Shown here in pieces: positions 1 to 10,472 of a DNA stretch of 64,000 bases. Positions within the stretch are counted from its first letter, which is position 1; the number at the start of each line of letters is the position of its first letter. The stretch is from Bacteroidota bacterium (GTDB lineage: Bacteria > Bacteroidota > Ignavibacteria > UBA10030 > UBA8401), in the NCBI GenBank assembly GCA_030679145.1, contig JAUXTU010000036.1, forward strand, positions 22,480-86,479. The letters run 5' to 3'. Made by a program: the position numbers and the translations under genes. A model generated the notes under the pieces. It did no database searches. It saw nothing but the letters and a program-made list of their open reading frames with translations, and had not been told where the DNA came from.

Positions 1-196
1 TCAATCCAAAATCGTCTTCGGATAATTTGATCTGACGGAGGTCCATTGCATTTATTGTTCCGTTATGTACGGGAACTGCGTATTCTTTACCCGTACGGCT
101 GTCTATTATCGTCAGACTATCCGGAAAGATAATATCTCCGGGAACATCATAGTGCTTACCAGTTCGGCTGTCGGTTACAACAATATTGTTATTCAT
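1..196 (-). CDS. gltA: citrate synthase, N-terminal fragment (gene continues beyond left edge)
   Basis: Reverse translation from ATG at 196 gives MNNNIVVTDSRTGKHYDVPGDIIFPDSLTIIDSRTGKEYAVPVHNGTINAMDLRQIKLSEDDFGL..., matching the N-terminal domain of type II citrate synthases (D.RTGK.Y..P...GTI.AMDLRQIK...DFGL); AAAGGAG ribosome site just upstream. Confidence 0.75.
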   Translation of the reverse strand, partial: MNNNIVVTDSRTGKHYDVPGDIIFPDSLTIIDSRTGKEYAVPVHNGTINAMDLRQIKLSEDDFGL

Positions 197-217
197 ACAA
201 CACTCCTTTCAAATAAG

Positions 218-302
218 TTGACGTCAAGAAATATCATGACCCTGCTGTTCCTGAAGATAAATCATTGATGTTCTTTTCTTGACGTCGATACAGGAACGCA
301 GG
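218..302 (-). promoter_or_regulatory. citrate synthase leader with H-type pseudoknot potential
   Basis: Minus strand: CCTGCGTTCCTG...GACGTCAAGAAA...CAGGAACAGCAGG...TTTCTTGACGTC; two interleaved complementary pairs (12 bp with one bulge, and 12 bp) just 5' of the SD. Confidence 0.4.
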
Positions 303-739
303 TGGTACTAATGAAAGAGAAAACTTAGAGTCATTGTTATAGAAATGACGACCGAATACAAATGAGACAATGAAGTCGCTATTTAGAAAAAAACGAGATT
401 TCGTAATCGAGCAATTGCAGGTTTGAGATGGAAGAAAGGAATATTTCGGCTGGTTGAGAGTATCGTTGTACGACTCAATCAAACCGTTCATCGAGGAAAC
501 CATTGAGCGGTTCCTCTCTTCAAAGTTTTATAAATTATTCACTATGAAGTGTAGGAAAATCGTACACAAACTTGGACAATTCTACATAAAAAAGCAATAG
601 CGTAGATATGCTATGTTGAAATTTCAGAATTTATTCGAAATTACAGATTCATTTTGCTAATTTTCAATGTCCAATCTTGGTAATAAGAAGTTCAATATTG
701 AGAGTGATGATCTACAACCTATAGAGAGTTACCCTGTAA

Positions 740-3046
740 TTACAATTCATATTCCACACCAAAGATCGGCAGAAGATTCCATTGATAGATCGTATCCTGC
801 TTGTTCTCTTTTTCATTCCAGAAATATGTTGCAACGTTCTTTCTGTTGTAGACATTCCAGGCGCTCAGATACAGAACCAGATTCGATGATTCAAAATGGA
901 ATCGTTTATCCAACCGTACATTCATTGAATGATATGCAGGATAGCGCGCGCCGTTAATGTTGTTTGCTTCAAACACGCCGCGTTTTAACTGTGCAGATTG
1001 TGCAAGATCGAACGGAGTGAACGGCGTTCCTCCGGCATAGATCCATCGTGCGCTGAATTCCCATTCTGCATTTGGTTTGTATCCTCCTTCGGCACTGACG
1101 ATGAAACGGTTATCGAAGACTCGTTTTCTCCACACATCATCGGCACCTTTGTATTCTGTTCGAAAGAATGTCGCGCTCGCAAGCCCGTAAAAATCTTCCG
1201 CTAATTTCTTTTGCAGAGTTACTTCAATTCCTCCTGAACGTGCTTTTCCGCTGTTGGATAATGCGCCGTGATTTAAAAAGAAGCCATACCGATAAAAAAC
1301 TTCATCCACTAAGAACAATGATGGATCAGCAGGATCGACGGGGAAGTCGTAATATTCTTTCATATATACTTCCACACTCAGCTTGGTATCTTCAGACAAC
1401 AAATGATCAATACCGGCAATGTAATGCACTGCGTACGGATCGTTCAGTGATTTATTTGCATTGTTCTGCGAGATTAACAACAGCGGAAGATTTTGATAAT
1501 ATACGCCTGACGACATTTTGAATGTTGTCAGTTCATCGAATTGATATGCCAGCGATGCGCGGGGCGAAACCGCAACTCTGCTGTTGATCGAAAAATAATC
1601 AACGCGCGATCCTACGGTCATTGTTAATCCACCGAACGGCTGAACGATATAATTAAAGAATCCGCCGATCTTTGATGCGGAAATATTTTTGGAAATTGAT
1701 GCCGCACTGGTGGAATCTCCGACCGCATCGCTGAATGCTCCGTAGAAATTATTATACTTATTCATCAATCGTTTAATGTCGATGCCGAATTCAACGGAAT
1801 GAGCGGCGGAGAATTTTACATGATTGATATTGCGGAGATTGACCGCCGCTTCGGTCGATCTGTTTTGCACAAGGTGAATTCCCGTATTTGTTTCGAAAAA
1901 GTCCTCGTTGAATTTCGATGAGAGATATCCAAGTGTTGTTGTGGAATATGCATTCTGACTCCACAACGCGCGCCAGACAATTCCGCCGGCACTTTGATAG
2001 ATATCTTGATTGCCGTATGCAAGCATATCATTTTCGAGCGCCGCTTTCAGATCAGGATTGTTATGATCATCGCCGTATAATCCCACGACGCTCAGTTTGT
2101 GCTTTGGAGAAAGATCATAAACGATCTTCCCTTGCACATCGCCGTAGGTTGGAGCTACCGATGTGCCGACATTGAACATCTTCATCACGAATTCCAGATA
2201 ACTTCTCCGAGCAGAAAAAACGTACGAGCCGTGCTTGCCCAACGGACCTTCTACAACGCCGCCGAATCCGGCAATGTTTAGATCCAACTGTCCGTCGAAT
2301 TCTTTTCTGTTTCCTTCGCGAAAACGAATATCCAAAATTGAGGAAAGCTTGTCGCCATACGTCGGTGAAAATCCTCCGGTGTGAAAATTCACCACGTCGA
2401 CCAGGTCAACATTCACCATACCAATCGGTCCGCCGGTTGCACCTTGCGTGGGGAAGTGGTTGATGTTCGGGATCTCGATACCGTCGATGTAGAACGCATT
2501 CTCCAGCGGACTTCCGCCGCGGACGATGAGACTGTTCGACTGGTCGTTCACTTTTGCAAGACTCGGCAGACTCATGATAATTCTGCTCACATCACCGCCC
2601 GAACCGGGCGCGCGGCGAATTTCTTCGCGGCTGAATCCGACAGAGTTCATCGACTGCACATCATTCTGCTGAAAATATCCGGCGGTAACAACCACCTGTT
2701 CCGATTCCACCGCGCTCTCGGAAAGTTCTGCTGATGCTGTTGTGATGCGCGCGGGACGAACGATCACGTCCGTTTTGCTAACGATTGAATATCCGATCAT
2801 TCTGAATTGAATGGAATAATTTCCAATAAGAACATTATTGATTGTGAATTTCCCGTCAGCATCCGTGATTGAACCGAGCGAAGTATTCACAACAATAACA
2901 TTTGCACCGATGAGAGGCGTTTGTGTTGCCTGATCGAGTGCAATCCCTTCGATCGTTCCGGTTGAAGGCTGCTGCGGGAAAAGAAAATATGAAAAGACAA
3001 AAACGGTGAAAAATGATTTGAAGAACTGTTTCATTGTATATTCCAT
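740..3046 (-). CDS. TonB-dependent receptor with carboxypeptidase-regulatory-like N-terminal domain
   Basis: GTIEGIALDQATQTPLIGANVIVVNTSLGSITDADGKFTI... followed by plug (SLPSLAKVNDQSNSLIVRGGSPLENAFYIDGIEIPNINHF) and beta-barrel. Confidence 0.9.
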   Translation of the reverse strand: MEYTMKQFFKSFFTVFVFSYFLFPQQPSTGTIEGIALDQATQTPLIGANVIVVNTSLGSITDADGKFTINNVLIGNYSIQFRMIGYSIVSKTDVIVRPARITTASAELSESAVESEQVVVTAGYFQQNDVQSMNSVGFSREEIRRAPGSGGDVSRIIMSLPSLAKVNDQSNSLIVRGGSPLENAFYIDGIEIPNINHFPTQGATGGPIGMVNVDLVDVVNFHTGGFSPTYGDKLSSILDIRFREGNRKEFDGQLDLNIAGFGGVVEGPLGKHGSYVFSARRSYLEFVMKMFNVGTSVAPTYGDVQGKIVYDLSPKHKLSVVGLYGDDHNNPDLKAALENDMLAYGNQDIYQSAGGIVWRALWSQNAYSTTTLGYLSSKFNEDFFETNTGIHLVQNRSTEAAVNLRNINHVKFSAAHSVEFGIDIKRLMNKYNNFYGAFSDAVGDSTSAASISKNISASKIGGFFNYIVQPFGGLTMTVGSRVDYFSINSRVAVSPRASLAYQFDELTTFKMSSGVYYQNLPLLLISQNNANKSLNDPYAVHYIAGIDHLLSEDTKLSVEVYMKEYYDFPVDPADPSLFLVDEVFYRYGFFLNHGALSNSGKARSGGIEVTLQKKLAEDFYGLASATFFRTEYKGADDVWRKRVFDNRFIVSAEGGYKPNAEWEFSARWIYAGGTPFTPFDLAQSAQLKRGVFEANNINGARYPAYHSMNVRLDKRFHFESSNLVLYLSAWNVYNRKNVATYFWNEKENKQDTIYQWNLLPIFGVEYEL

Positions 3047-3184
3047 ACTTTTTTGGACAAATCTTTAATTAATTGCACAACAAAGTTACGGGATATTGGA
3101 AGGTATTTCGCTTTTGCCGATGGGATTGAACTCTAAAGTGAGGTTCAATCCGGTTGGGGTGGACGGAGTATCGCATTTTAAACT

Positions 3185-4324
3185 TTATTTCACTATTTCT
3201 ATCGTTTCCTTATAAATAACTCCACGTTCTTTCAATCCATTCAGAATAAACTCAACACATTCGGGTTTTTGTCCAATATATTCTGGCGGACAAATTCCTT
3301 TTCGATCAAACAATCCTTTGGAGAGCATTCGCAGAACGGTTGTAGCGGTATATCCCGTTACTCTTGCCATTGAATGAACATTTGTAACCTTATCATGCCG
3401 ATCAAACAGATCATAGGTGTAGCGGAGTTTTTTATTTTCTTTTGTTCCTTCAATAATAATTTTCATCACGGTAAATTCTTCATCGTCACACTTCAATTCC
3501 CACATCGGGAAGAGCAATTTTGTTGTAACATCGATCGGTCTGATCTTCACTCCTTTAATATCAATTTCTTTTTCACTGAAAAATCCTGAATCACGCAACA
3601 CTTTAATTTTTTCAATATGTTCCGGGTAGCGCAAAGTCTTTTCTTTCATGTTTGGCGCGTGCAGAGTTTCAGCAAGCGTCCGCAGTCCGTCGCTGTTAAA
3701 TGCTTCAAGTATTCCAATTTCGGGAAATGATAATAATTCAGGATCAGATAACGCGGGACGGACAACAAGTTTTCCATTCTCAACATATCGCGCGGGACGT
3801 GTGTACTCTTCAATCACATCAATAGGAGAGAAGGGCGCTTTGTATTCATACGGCCAATCACGAACGACGGGAAGTCCGCCGACGTAGATCAATATTGTTT
3901 CGGTTTTATCAAGAAGATGATTGACATAACCGGCTAAGAGATTGCTCATTCCTGGAGCAATACCGCAATCAACAACGGCGGTTACATTGTGTTTCTTTGC
4001 AAGTTCGTCAAGCTCAAAACAATTTTCGGGGAAGAAGGCGATATCAACAACATTCTTTCCTGCGGTGATGATCTCTTTCATGGTGGAAAATCCCATGAAT
4101 CCCGGAACAGCATTCAGAACAATATCGCAATCGGAGAGAAGAGTGTGGAGTTTTTCTTTATTCAAAAGATCTGTTTCAATTTTTCGGATGGTAAGTTCGG
4201 TGGGAATTTTGTCAAGATTTTTTCCATTCAGGTCGGCAACCGTAACGTGGAACGACGGATCTTTTGCAAGATCAACAGACATTGGTCTGCCAACAAGACC
4301 GGAACCTAAAACCAAAACTTTCAT
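3185..4324 (-). CDS. saccharopine dehydrogenase family protein
   Basis: MKVLVLGSGLVGRPMSVDLAKD Rossmann start; ...VVDCGIAPGMSNLLAGY...; 379 aa. Confidence 0.85.
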   Translation of the reverse strand: MKVLVLGSGLVGRPMSVDLAKDPSFHVTVADLNGKNLDKIPTELTIRKIETDLLNKEKLHTLLSDCDIVLNAVPGFMGFSTMKEIITAGKNVVDIAFFPENCFELDELAKKHNVTAVVDCGIAPGMSNLLAGYVNHLLDKTETILIYVGGLPVVRDWPYEYKAPFSPIDVIEEYTRPARYVENGKLVVRPALSDPELLSFPEIGILEAFNSDGLRTLAETLHAPNMKEKTLRYPEHIEKIKVLRDSGFFSEKEIDIKGVKIRPIDVTTKLLFPMWELKCDDEEFTVMKIIIEGTKENKKLRYTYDLFDRHDKVTNVHSMARVTGYTATTVLRMLSKGLFDRKGICPPEYIGQKPECVEFILNGLKERGVIYKETIEIVK

Positions 4325-4364
4325 CTGTTCTCCAAAAAATTAATTGTCTGAAACCTCTGAAAAA

Positions 4365-4451
4365 GTCATTGCGAGGAGCGAAGCGACGAAGCAATCTCCT
4401 TAAAACAAACGAAAAACAAGATTGCTTCGACAAAAAACGTCTCGGAATGAC
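4365..4451. repeat. GTCATTGCGAGG...GGAATGAC dispersed palindromic repeat, copy 1
   Basis: GTCATTGCGAGGAGCGAAGCGACGAAGCAATCT...AGATTGCTTCG...CTCGGAATGAC. Confidence 0.7.
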
Positions 4452-4454
4452 GAA

Positions 4455-6389
4455 TCATTTTAGCAACAACAGTTTATTTGTCCGCACAAAATCACCCGCT
4501 TGTAATCGATAAAAATATACTCCCCCAGAAATAGTTGCAGTCCATCGCACTTGATACGTCCCCGCATCTTTTTGTTCATCAACCAATGTTTCCACAATTT
4601 GACCGAGCACATTATAAATTTGCAATTTCACGTACGAATTGCGCGGCAATTGATATTGAAACGTCGTAATTGGATTGAACGGATTAGGATAATTTTGAAA
4701 GAGCTTGAATTCTTTCGGTACAACCAAACTTGCATTGGCAAATGCAGGCGAGAGAGTTGTAATTTGAATATTATCTAACCACAGCTCTTTGCCGACACCA
4801 CCGGTATCTTCGGCAACAACATCGAAACGGTCGATCGCTTTCCAATCGAAAGCGCCGACAGGCGTATACCAACTGTTATTGTCCCACGAACCGTGCTCAA
4901 CAAAATTGATCAACGGAATGCGTACCTGATGCCACCCACCATCCCAAAAGACATCGGATGATTTGATTGTTTTTCTCATCCGCCACGGATGATCTATTGA
5001 ATCAGTCTTCGTATCAACAAAGCGAACGTCGAATTGTAATCCAGGAGAACTGCTTCGAACCCAAAAATCCAGAACGTATCCATTGTTCTTGAGAACGGAA
5101 AGGTCTTTTGTCGGCTTAAAATCAAAACCGATCTGTTCGTACTGCAGAGCATTGCTCCATCGAATACAATATTTTCCTTCAACAGGTGAATCAACCGAAT
5201 AGAAATCTAAACCATTGTCACTGGAATAACTTGATTCAATAATGCGAGTCCCGACATAGTCTTTGTACAGATAAAGCCCAACGGAATCCGGAGCGATGGT
5301 AAATTCCTTTTGCGGCGGCGCGTTGAACCCGAGCGCATTGATCAATGGAATATTAAGATTGTAATCGAACAGCTCATCTGTATTTGCTTTGAAAAGACCG
5401 AAACCTCCTTGATAATCCCACGATGTCCAGGCAATTTCTTTTTCTTTAAAATATGTCCGCATAAATTCATACCACAATACACGATCTTGATTATTGCTAT
5501 TGGGAATAAACACGCCGAATTCACCACAGAAGAGCCGTACATTTCGGCTGTTCTTGAAATTCACAGCAATATCAACGAGACTTTTCACTTTATTGAACGT
5601 TCCATTGACTGCATAATTATTGAATTCGTTTTGAATCCATGTCCCTGTTAACGATGATGGAAACACAGGCATTCGTGCAGCATCGTACGGAAACGGAACA
5701 CCCGCCAGCGGAACCATTGACGGGTCTGACCAGCTTGCTCCCTGATGTGTGAAGATGAACGGATCGTAGAAATGAAATGTATAGATGAGATTTGTGTCGG
5801 CATATTCAGGCATAAGAGAAAGGTTTCCATAACTATTCCATCCCGCAGGACCCACGATGATCGTATGAAATTTGTCCACAGAACGAATCGAATCGATAAC
5901 GATTTGTTGAATTGCGTTCCATGTAATATCGGCGATGCCATGCGGTTCGTTCAACACTTCGTAATATATAAGAGCGGAACGGTTCTTCATATGTTCCGCA
6001 ATTTGTTTCCAGACCGGAACAAGAATATACACAACGGAAGGAGCTGTGCTTACAGCCGGATCGAAGCTATGATTATCGAGGATGATGTGAAGACCTAATT
6101 CTTCAGCCCAATCAACTGCTCGATCGAGAAAATCAAAGAGAAGAGGATCGATTGTGTAGTTCGGGCTTCCGCTTGTCATTCCATGCATATTGATCGGCAG
6201 ACGAATGATATCGCATCCAAGCGATTTAATGTTTTCAAAATCTGTTTTTGTGAATTTTGTAAATTGAATTTTTTTTGCACTTGATTCCTGAAACCACATG
6301 GAGAGATTAACTCCGCGGGAGAAAGGAACTTCACCGCTGTATACAAAAGAAATTGCTATAAGTTGAATTAGGAATAAATATTTTATCAT
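4455..6389 (-). CDS. secreted glycoside hydrolase family 5 (cellulase-like) with T9SS C-terminal sorting domain
   Basis: RGVNLSMWFQ..., IIRLPINMHG, YEVLNEPHG, FCGEFGVF catalytic-type motifs; C-term FQNYPNPFNPITTFQYQL...GVYFYRLQAGDFVRTNKLLLLK. Confidence 0.85.
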   Translation of the reverse strand: MIKYLFLIQLIAISFVYSGEVPFSRGVNLSMWFQESSAKKIQFTKFTKTDFENIKSLGCDIIRLPINMHGMTSGSPNYTIDPLLFDFLDRAVDWAEELGLHIILDNHSFDPAVSTAPSVVYILVPVWKQIAEHMKNRSALIYYEVLNEPHGIADITWNAIQQIVIDSIRSVDKFHTIIVGPAGWNSYGNLSLMPEYADTNLIYTFHFYDPFIFTHQGASWSDPSMVPLAGVPFPYDAARMPVFPSSLTGTWIQNEFNNYAVNGTFNKVKSLVDIAVNFKNSRNVRLFCGEFGVFIPNSNNQDRVLWYEFMRTYFKEKEIAWTSWDYQGGFGLFKANTDELFDYNLNIPLINALGFNAPPQKEFTIAPDSVGLYLYKDYVGTRIIESSYSSDNGLDFYSVDSPVEGKYCIRWSNALQYEQIGFDFKPTKDLSVLKNNGYVLDFWVRSSSPGLQFDVRFVDTKTDSIDHPWRMRKTIKSSDVFWDGGWHQVRIPLINFVEHGSWDNNSWYTPVGAFDWKAIDRFDVVAEDTGGVGKELWLDNIQITTLSPAFANASLVVPKEFKLFQNYPNPFNPITTFQYQLPRNSYVKLQIYNVLGQIVETLVDEQKDAGTYQVRWTATISGGVYFYRLQAGDFVRTNKLLLLK

Positions 6390-7558
6390 TCATCACCAAT
6401 TGTTTGCAATACACTTCTTCTGTATTCCGAAGGGGTTTTTTCAATCTGTTCTTTGAACAATGTATTGAATGTCGCTTTCGAATTGAATCCAGCATCGAAC
6501 GCAATAGAAAGAATTTTGAGATGCTGCTTGGAAGGATCAGCAAGATCTTTTTTAACCTGCTCGATGCGGTAACTGTTGATGAAGTCGTAAAAATTTTGAC
6601 GGCGCAACGAATTAATAATTTCCGAAAGATTATGGGGAGAGATTCCTGCGACCGATGCTAATTGCGACAGTGTTAATTGGCTGTTGAGATATGGCTTTTG
6701 ACCATCCATCACTTGCAGCAATTGTTGAAGATGTGTTTGCGCCGTTTCTTCGGAAAGTCCTGACCGTTCGTATTTTCCGGATGATTCATTTATTTCGACC
6801 GATTCAATCTTCACAACTTCATTCATTTCCCGTTCAACATTCGGTGATGCGAAGATTTCCGTTTTCAATAAACCAACATATCCCATTCCATAGACGTAAA
6901 CCGCAAAAACAATCGAGGAGAGTACGAAATCAGAAACATTCATACCGTATGCAAGAAGTAATAACTCCGCCAGAAAAAGCACTTGAGCGGAGATTCCAGC
7001 AATGGTAATATTTCTCAGCCAATGAAGCTGCACATGTTCGATTGATGAAAGGATGTCTTTGATATGCTTATTATAATTGAGAATAAGCCGGTAGCTCGTT
7101 CCGAAATACATCAAGCCCTGTATAATGATAGCCACATTAAAGAGTTGAAAGAGTATCGGAGTTTCTGTTGGGCCAGCCATTGATATTGCCGAAAAATCCA
7201 TAGTTCCCGAAACATTCCCGCTAAGAAGGATAAGTTCAAAACAGATGAAAGGGAGAAAGTGGAACCAATCGTTTTTTCGAAATGTGATCGCTCGAGTGAT
7301 GAGATATTTTGTATAAAAATAATGGAGAGGAAAAGCTGCCAACGGAATTCCGACAACAATAAAGAGCTGTGGAATATATTTGTAGTATCCGGCGTCTTGA
7401 AGAAGCAGGTGAATCAAAATTATCGTATAGCTTCCCATCAGCAGCGCGAGGAAACGATTAGCAAAAAGGTTTTGATGCTTCTGAAAAATTAATAGTGATA
7501 ACAGAGAAGCTTGCGCCGCAGCAATGATCAATACAATATTGGAGAGTGTTAGAACCAT
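6386..7558 (-). CDS. membrane-bound AraC-family transcriptional regulator
   Basis: Several predicted TM helices then C-terminal AraC HTH (LTLSQLASVAGISPHNLSEIINSLRRQNFYDFINSYRIEQVKKDL...ILSIAFDAGFNSKATFNTLFKEQIEKTPSEYRR); start assigned at MVLTLSNIV, shorter than the ORF-track start at 7705, which runs through a terminator. Confidence 0.85.
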   Translation of the reverse strand: MVLTLSNIVLIIAAAQASLLSLLIFQKHQNLFANRFLALLMGSYTIILIHLLLQDAGYYKYIPQLFIVVGIPLAAFPLHYFYTKYLITRAITFRKNDWFHFLPFICFELILLSGNVSGTMDFSAISMAGPTETPILFQLFNVAIIIQGLMYFGTSYRLILNYNKHIKDILSSIEHVQLHWLRNITIAGISAQVLFLAELLLLAYGMNVSDFVLSSIVFAVYVYGMGYVGLLKTEIFASPNVEREMNEVVKIESVEINESSGKYERSGLSEETAQTHLQQLLQVMDGQKPYLNSQLTLSQLASVAGISPHNLSEIINSLRRQNFYDFINSYRIEQVKKDLADPSKQHLKILSIAFDAGFNSKATFNTLFKEQIEKTPSEYRRSVLQTIGDE

Positions 7559-7600
7559 TAATGAAAAGATACGGCATATTTGAATGGAACTCCAATAAAC

Positions 7601-7630
7601 AAAAAATCCCGCGCGAGGCGGGATTTTTAT
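7601..7630 (-). terminator. rho-independent terminator of typA
   Basis: AAAAAATCCCGCGCGAGGCGGGATTTTTAT hairpin with flanking A/T tracts. Confidence 0.75.
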
Positions 7631-7649
7631 TGTATTGAGGTAATTCGAT

Positions 7650-9521
7650 CTATTCTTCAACCGTATTTTTTTTCTTTGAAGCGCGGTTACGTTCGTTCTG
7701 ATCAAGGATCTTTTTACGAAGGCGGATGAAATTCGGCGTTACTTCAACAAATTCATCATCGCCGATCCATTCAATTGCCTGTTCAAGCGTCATTAATAGT
7801 GCCGGTTCAAGCCGTACGGATTCATCAGTTCCAGATGCACGCATATTGGTCAATTGTTTTGCTTTACAAACATTTACGGTCATATCACCTTCGCGTGAAT
7901 TCTCGCCGACGATCATTCCGGAATAGACCTTTGTCTGCGGTTCAATAAAGAATGTTGAACGATCCTGCAGTTTGAACATTCCGTATGCAACTGCTTCGCC
8001 GGTTTCCAGCGCAACCAACGCGCCGCGTGTGCGGTGAGATAATTCACCTTTGAACGGTTCGTATCCATGAAAATTATGATGGAGAATGCCTGTTCCTTTT
8101 GTTTGCGTCATGAATTCATTTCGGAATCCGATGAGTCCCCGGGCAGGAACGAAGAATTCCAGACGGGTATTATTGTTGGAAGAGATCATATTCTTCATCT
8201 CGCCTTTGCGTTTACCGAGATTTTCAATGACGGCTCCGGTAAATTCATCGGGAACATCAATAACAACATGCTCGATAGGTTCGGAAAGGACATCATCGAT
8301 CCGCTTTAAGATTACCTGCGGACGGGAAACCTGCAGTTCAAATCCTTCGCGTCGCATGTTCTCGATCAACACACCAAGATGCAATTCGCCGCGGCCGCTC
8401 ACTCTAAATGTATCCTGTGAATCGGTCAGCTCGACCTGCAGGCTTACATTCGAGCGAAGTTCTTTCATCAATCGTTCCTGAAGATTTCGTGTTGTAACAT
8501 ATTTTCCATCTTGTCCTGCGAACGGAGAATTGTTCACGACAAAATTCATTGACAGTGTCGGTTCTTCAATTGCAACGAACGGTAATGGTGTTGGATCTGC
8601 CGCATCAACAATCGTCTCGCCGATATCAACATCTTCCATTCCGGAGATCGCAATAATGTCGCCGACGCTTGATTCTTCCACTTCAACACGTTTTAAACCT
8701 TCAAATGTATAAATTTTTGCTACACGCGCATCTTCCGTAACACCGTTACGATGGATGATCTTCATTTGGTTCTTGATGTGAATCTTGCCGCGGTGTACTT
8801 TTCCGATTCCAAGACGTCCGAGATAATCATTATAGTCAATGGTTGTCACAAGCATCTGGAACGGTTCATCGCCGTCCCCCTTCGGCGGCGGAATCTTTGA
8901 AACGATTGTGTCGAACAACGGTTCGAGAGACGTTCCTTTATCTTCCAATTCAAGCTGCGCAATTCCTTGTTTGGAAATTGCATAGATGGTCGGGAAATCC
9001 AATTGTTGATCGTTTGCACCGAGCGATAAGAATAATTCAAACACTTCATCCAGCACTTCATGAGCGCGGGCGTCTTTACGGTCGATCTTGTTGATAACGA
9101 CGATCGGCTGCAGATTCAGATCCAATGATTTTTTAAGTACGAATTTTGTTCCGGGAAGAGGACCTTCCGAAGCATCAACAAGAAGAAGAACGCCGTCCAC
9201 CATTTTCAGTGTGCGTTCAACTTCGCCGGCAAAATCAGAGTGACCGGGAGTATCAACGATGTTGATCTTATATTTTTCTTTGGTTGTCTTGTCGGTATAG
9301 AAGACGGAAGTATTCTTTGCAAGAATGGTGATACCACGTTCTTTTTCCTGCGCATTCGAATCCATTACGCGTGTTACCATTTGCTGATTGTCGCGAAATG
9401 TTCCGGTTTGTCTCAATAATTGGTCAACGAGTGTTGTCTTGCCATGATCCACGTGTGCGATGATTGCGATGTTTCGGATATTGCTTTGTTTGAACATTGT
9501 TCTTCTCTTGTTTAACGTCAT
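7650..9521 (-). CDS. typA: ribosome-associated translational GTPase TypA/BipA (start probably MFKQSNIRN near 9497)
   Basis: [83 protein letters not shown]. Confidence 0.95.
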   Translation of the reverse strand: MTLNKRRTMFKQSNIRNIAIIAHVDHGKTTLVDQLLRQTGTFRDNQQMVTRVMDSNAQEKERGITILAKNTSVFYTDKTTKEKYKINIVDTPGHSDFAGEVERTLKMVDGVLLLVDASEGPLPGTKFVLKKSLDLNLQPIVVINKIDRKDARAHEVLDEVFELFLSLGANDQQLDFPTIYAISKQGIAQLELEDKGTSLEPLFDTIVSKIPPPKGDGDEPFQMLVTTIDYNDYLGRLGIGKVHRGKIHIKNQMKIIHRNGVTEDARVAKIYTFEGLKRVEVEESSVGDIIAISGMEDVDIGETIVDAADPTPLPFVAIEEPTLSMNFVVNNSPFAGQDGKYVTTRNLQERLMKELRSNVSLQVELTDSQDTFRVSGRGELHLGVLIENMRREGFELQVSRPQVILKRIDDVLSEPIEHVVIDVPDEFTGAVIENLGKRKGEMKNMISSNNNTRLEFFVPARGLIGFRNEFMTQTKGTGILHHNFHGYEPFKGELSHRTRGALVALETGEAVAYGMFKLQDRSTFFIEPQTKVYSGMIVGENSREGDMTVNVCKAKQLTNMRASGTDESVRLEPALLMTLEQAIEWIGDDEFVEVTPNFIRLRKKILDQNERNRASKKKNTVEE

Positions 9522-9546
9522 TCCCGCGTGCTTTTAGCGGGAATCC
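9516..9546. repeat. CGTCATTCCCG...CGGGAATCC dispersed repeat, type II copy 1
   Basis: CGTCATTCCCGCGTGCTTTTAGCGGGAATCC. Confidence 0.6.
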
Positions 9547-9570
9547 ACAAACGTATGATTCTATAATAAA

Positions 9571-9600
9571 AAACGTCCCGAATTGCGTGCGGGACGTTCA
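9571..9600 (-). terminator. rho-independent terminator downstream of PG amidase
   Basis: AACGTCCCG-AATTGCGTG-CGGGACGTT followed (minus strand) by TTTTTTATT. Confidence 0.75.
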
Positions 9601-9675
9601 ATTGACTACATCAATATACGAAAATTATTCGAATTTCTAAATTAAAAAATCTTTACCAAAGAGATGTTACTTCTC

Positions 9676-10299
9676 TCATTGATATTGTACCAACTTCAAA
9701 TTCTTCTCAACATTTTGCCGAAAATACCCATTTTCAAGATATGGATACAGATTTTTTCCCGGACAAACCGTCTTTGAAGAATAATCTTTGTGTCCGCGGA
9801 TTGAATCTATCGGGACATTATATTTTGCAGCAAGCAGTGTCATTAGGCTTACTGTTGCATCAAGCTGTTCTTGATTTGGCTCAACCTCTTCAAAATTTCC
9901 AACAACTTCGATCAGCGCGTGTCCTGCGGGATCGTATTCTGTGTTTGTATCACCTGCGTAATTGATGTTCCGTCCTTCATAGATTTTTCCGTCAAGATCA
10001 ATAATGTAATGGTAGGGAATATCGATCCATTTTTTCTCTCTTCGAGACCAGCTCTGAAGATTGCGCAGATATTGAATTGGATCTTTTCCCTTCGGGAATG
10101 GTTCGCCTTGATGATGAAGCGTGATATGAGTGATCGAATGTTTTTTAGCGAGAGAATCATTTGCTGGAGTTCCGCCCCATTGTTGAACGGAAATAATTTG
10201 AGATTCAACATTTCGCGCAAAAAATTCTTTTGACGAAGAACAGCCGTTGAAATAATACAAACTGATTGCTGCGGTGATGATAAGTAGAATACGTTTCAT
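9676..10299 (-). CDS. N-acetylmuramoyl-L-alanine amidase (Amidase_2/PGRP), lipoprotein
   Basis: Lipobox LYYFNGCSSS; ITHITLHHQGE, IPYHYIIDLDGKIYEGRN, GHKDYSSKTVCPGKNLY. Confidence 0.85.
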   Translation of the reverse strand: MKRILLIITAAISLYYFNGCSSSKEFFARNVESQIISVQQWGGTPANDSLAKKHSITHITLHHQGEPFPKGKDPIQYLRNLQSWSRREKKWIDIPYHYIIDLDGKIYEGRNINYAGDTNTEYDPAGHALIEVVGNFEEVEPNQEQLDATVSLMTLLAAKYNVPIDSIRGHKDYSSKTVCPGKNLYPYLENGYFRQNVEKNLKLVQYQ

Positions 10300-10410
10300 A
10301 AGTGTTTTTACGAAAGGTACATTAGTTACAACGAAACAGCAAAATATTTTTCAGCAAAACATTACTATAATTTTTTAGAAAGATTATGGTAATGTAAAGC
10401 ATTTTACAAA

Positions 10411-10443
10411 AAAGGCCATCCTCCCAAATAAGGACAGCCTTTT
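10411..10443 (-). terminator. terminator downstream of split-Soret cytochrome
   Basis: AAGGCcaTCCTcccaaataAGGAcaGCCTT with T-tract on minus strand. Confidence 0.6.
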
Positions 10444-10472
10444 CATCATGAATGAAGCTAACCGCAATTTTG

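Noticed and set aside
360-600. Plus-strand frame KSLFRKKRDFVIEQLQV*DGRKEYFGWLRVSLYDSIKPFIEETIERFLSSKFYKLF and minus-strand ORF 234..503
   Set aside because: The first is interrupted by a stop and the second has no recognisable motif and overlaps the citrate synthase leader; no support for a gene.
7600-7705. ORF-track N-terminal extension of the AraC regulator to 7705
   Set aside because: Extension runs through the typA terminator and typA 3' end; start at 7558 (MVLTLSNIV) fits a membrane segment and gene boundaries.
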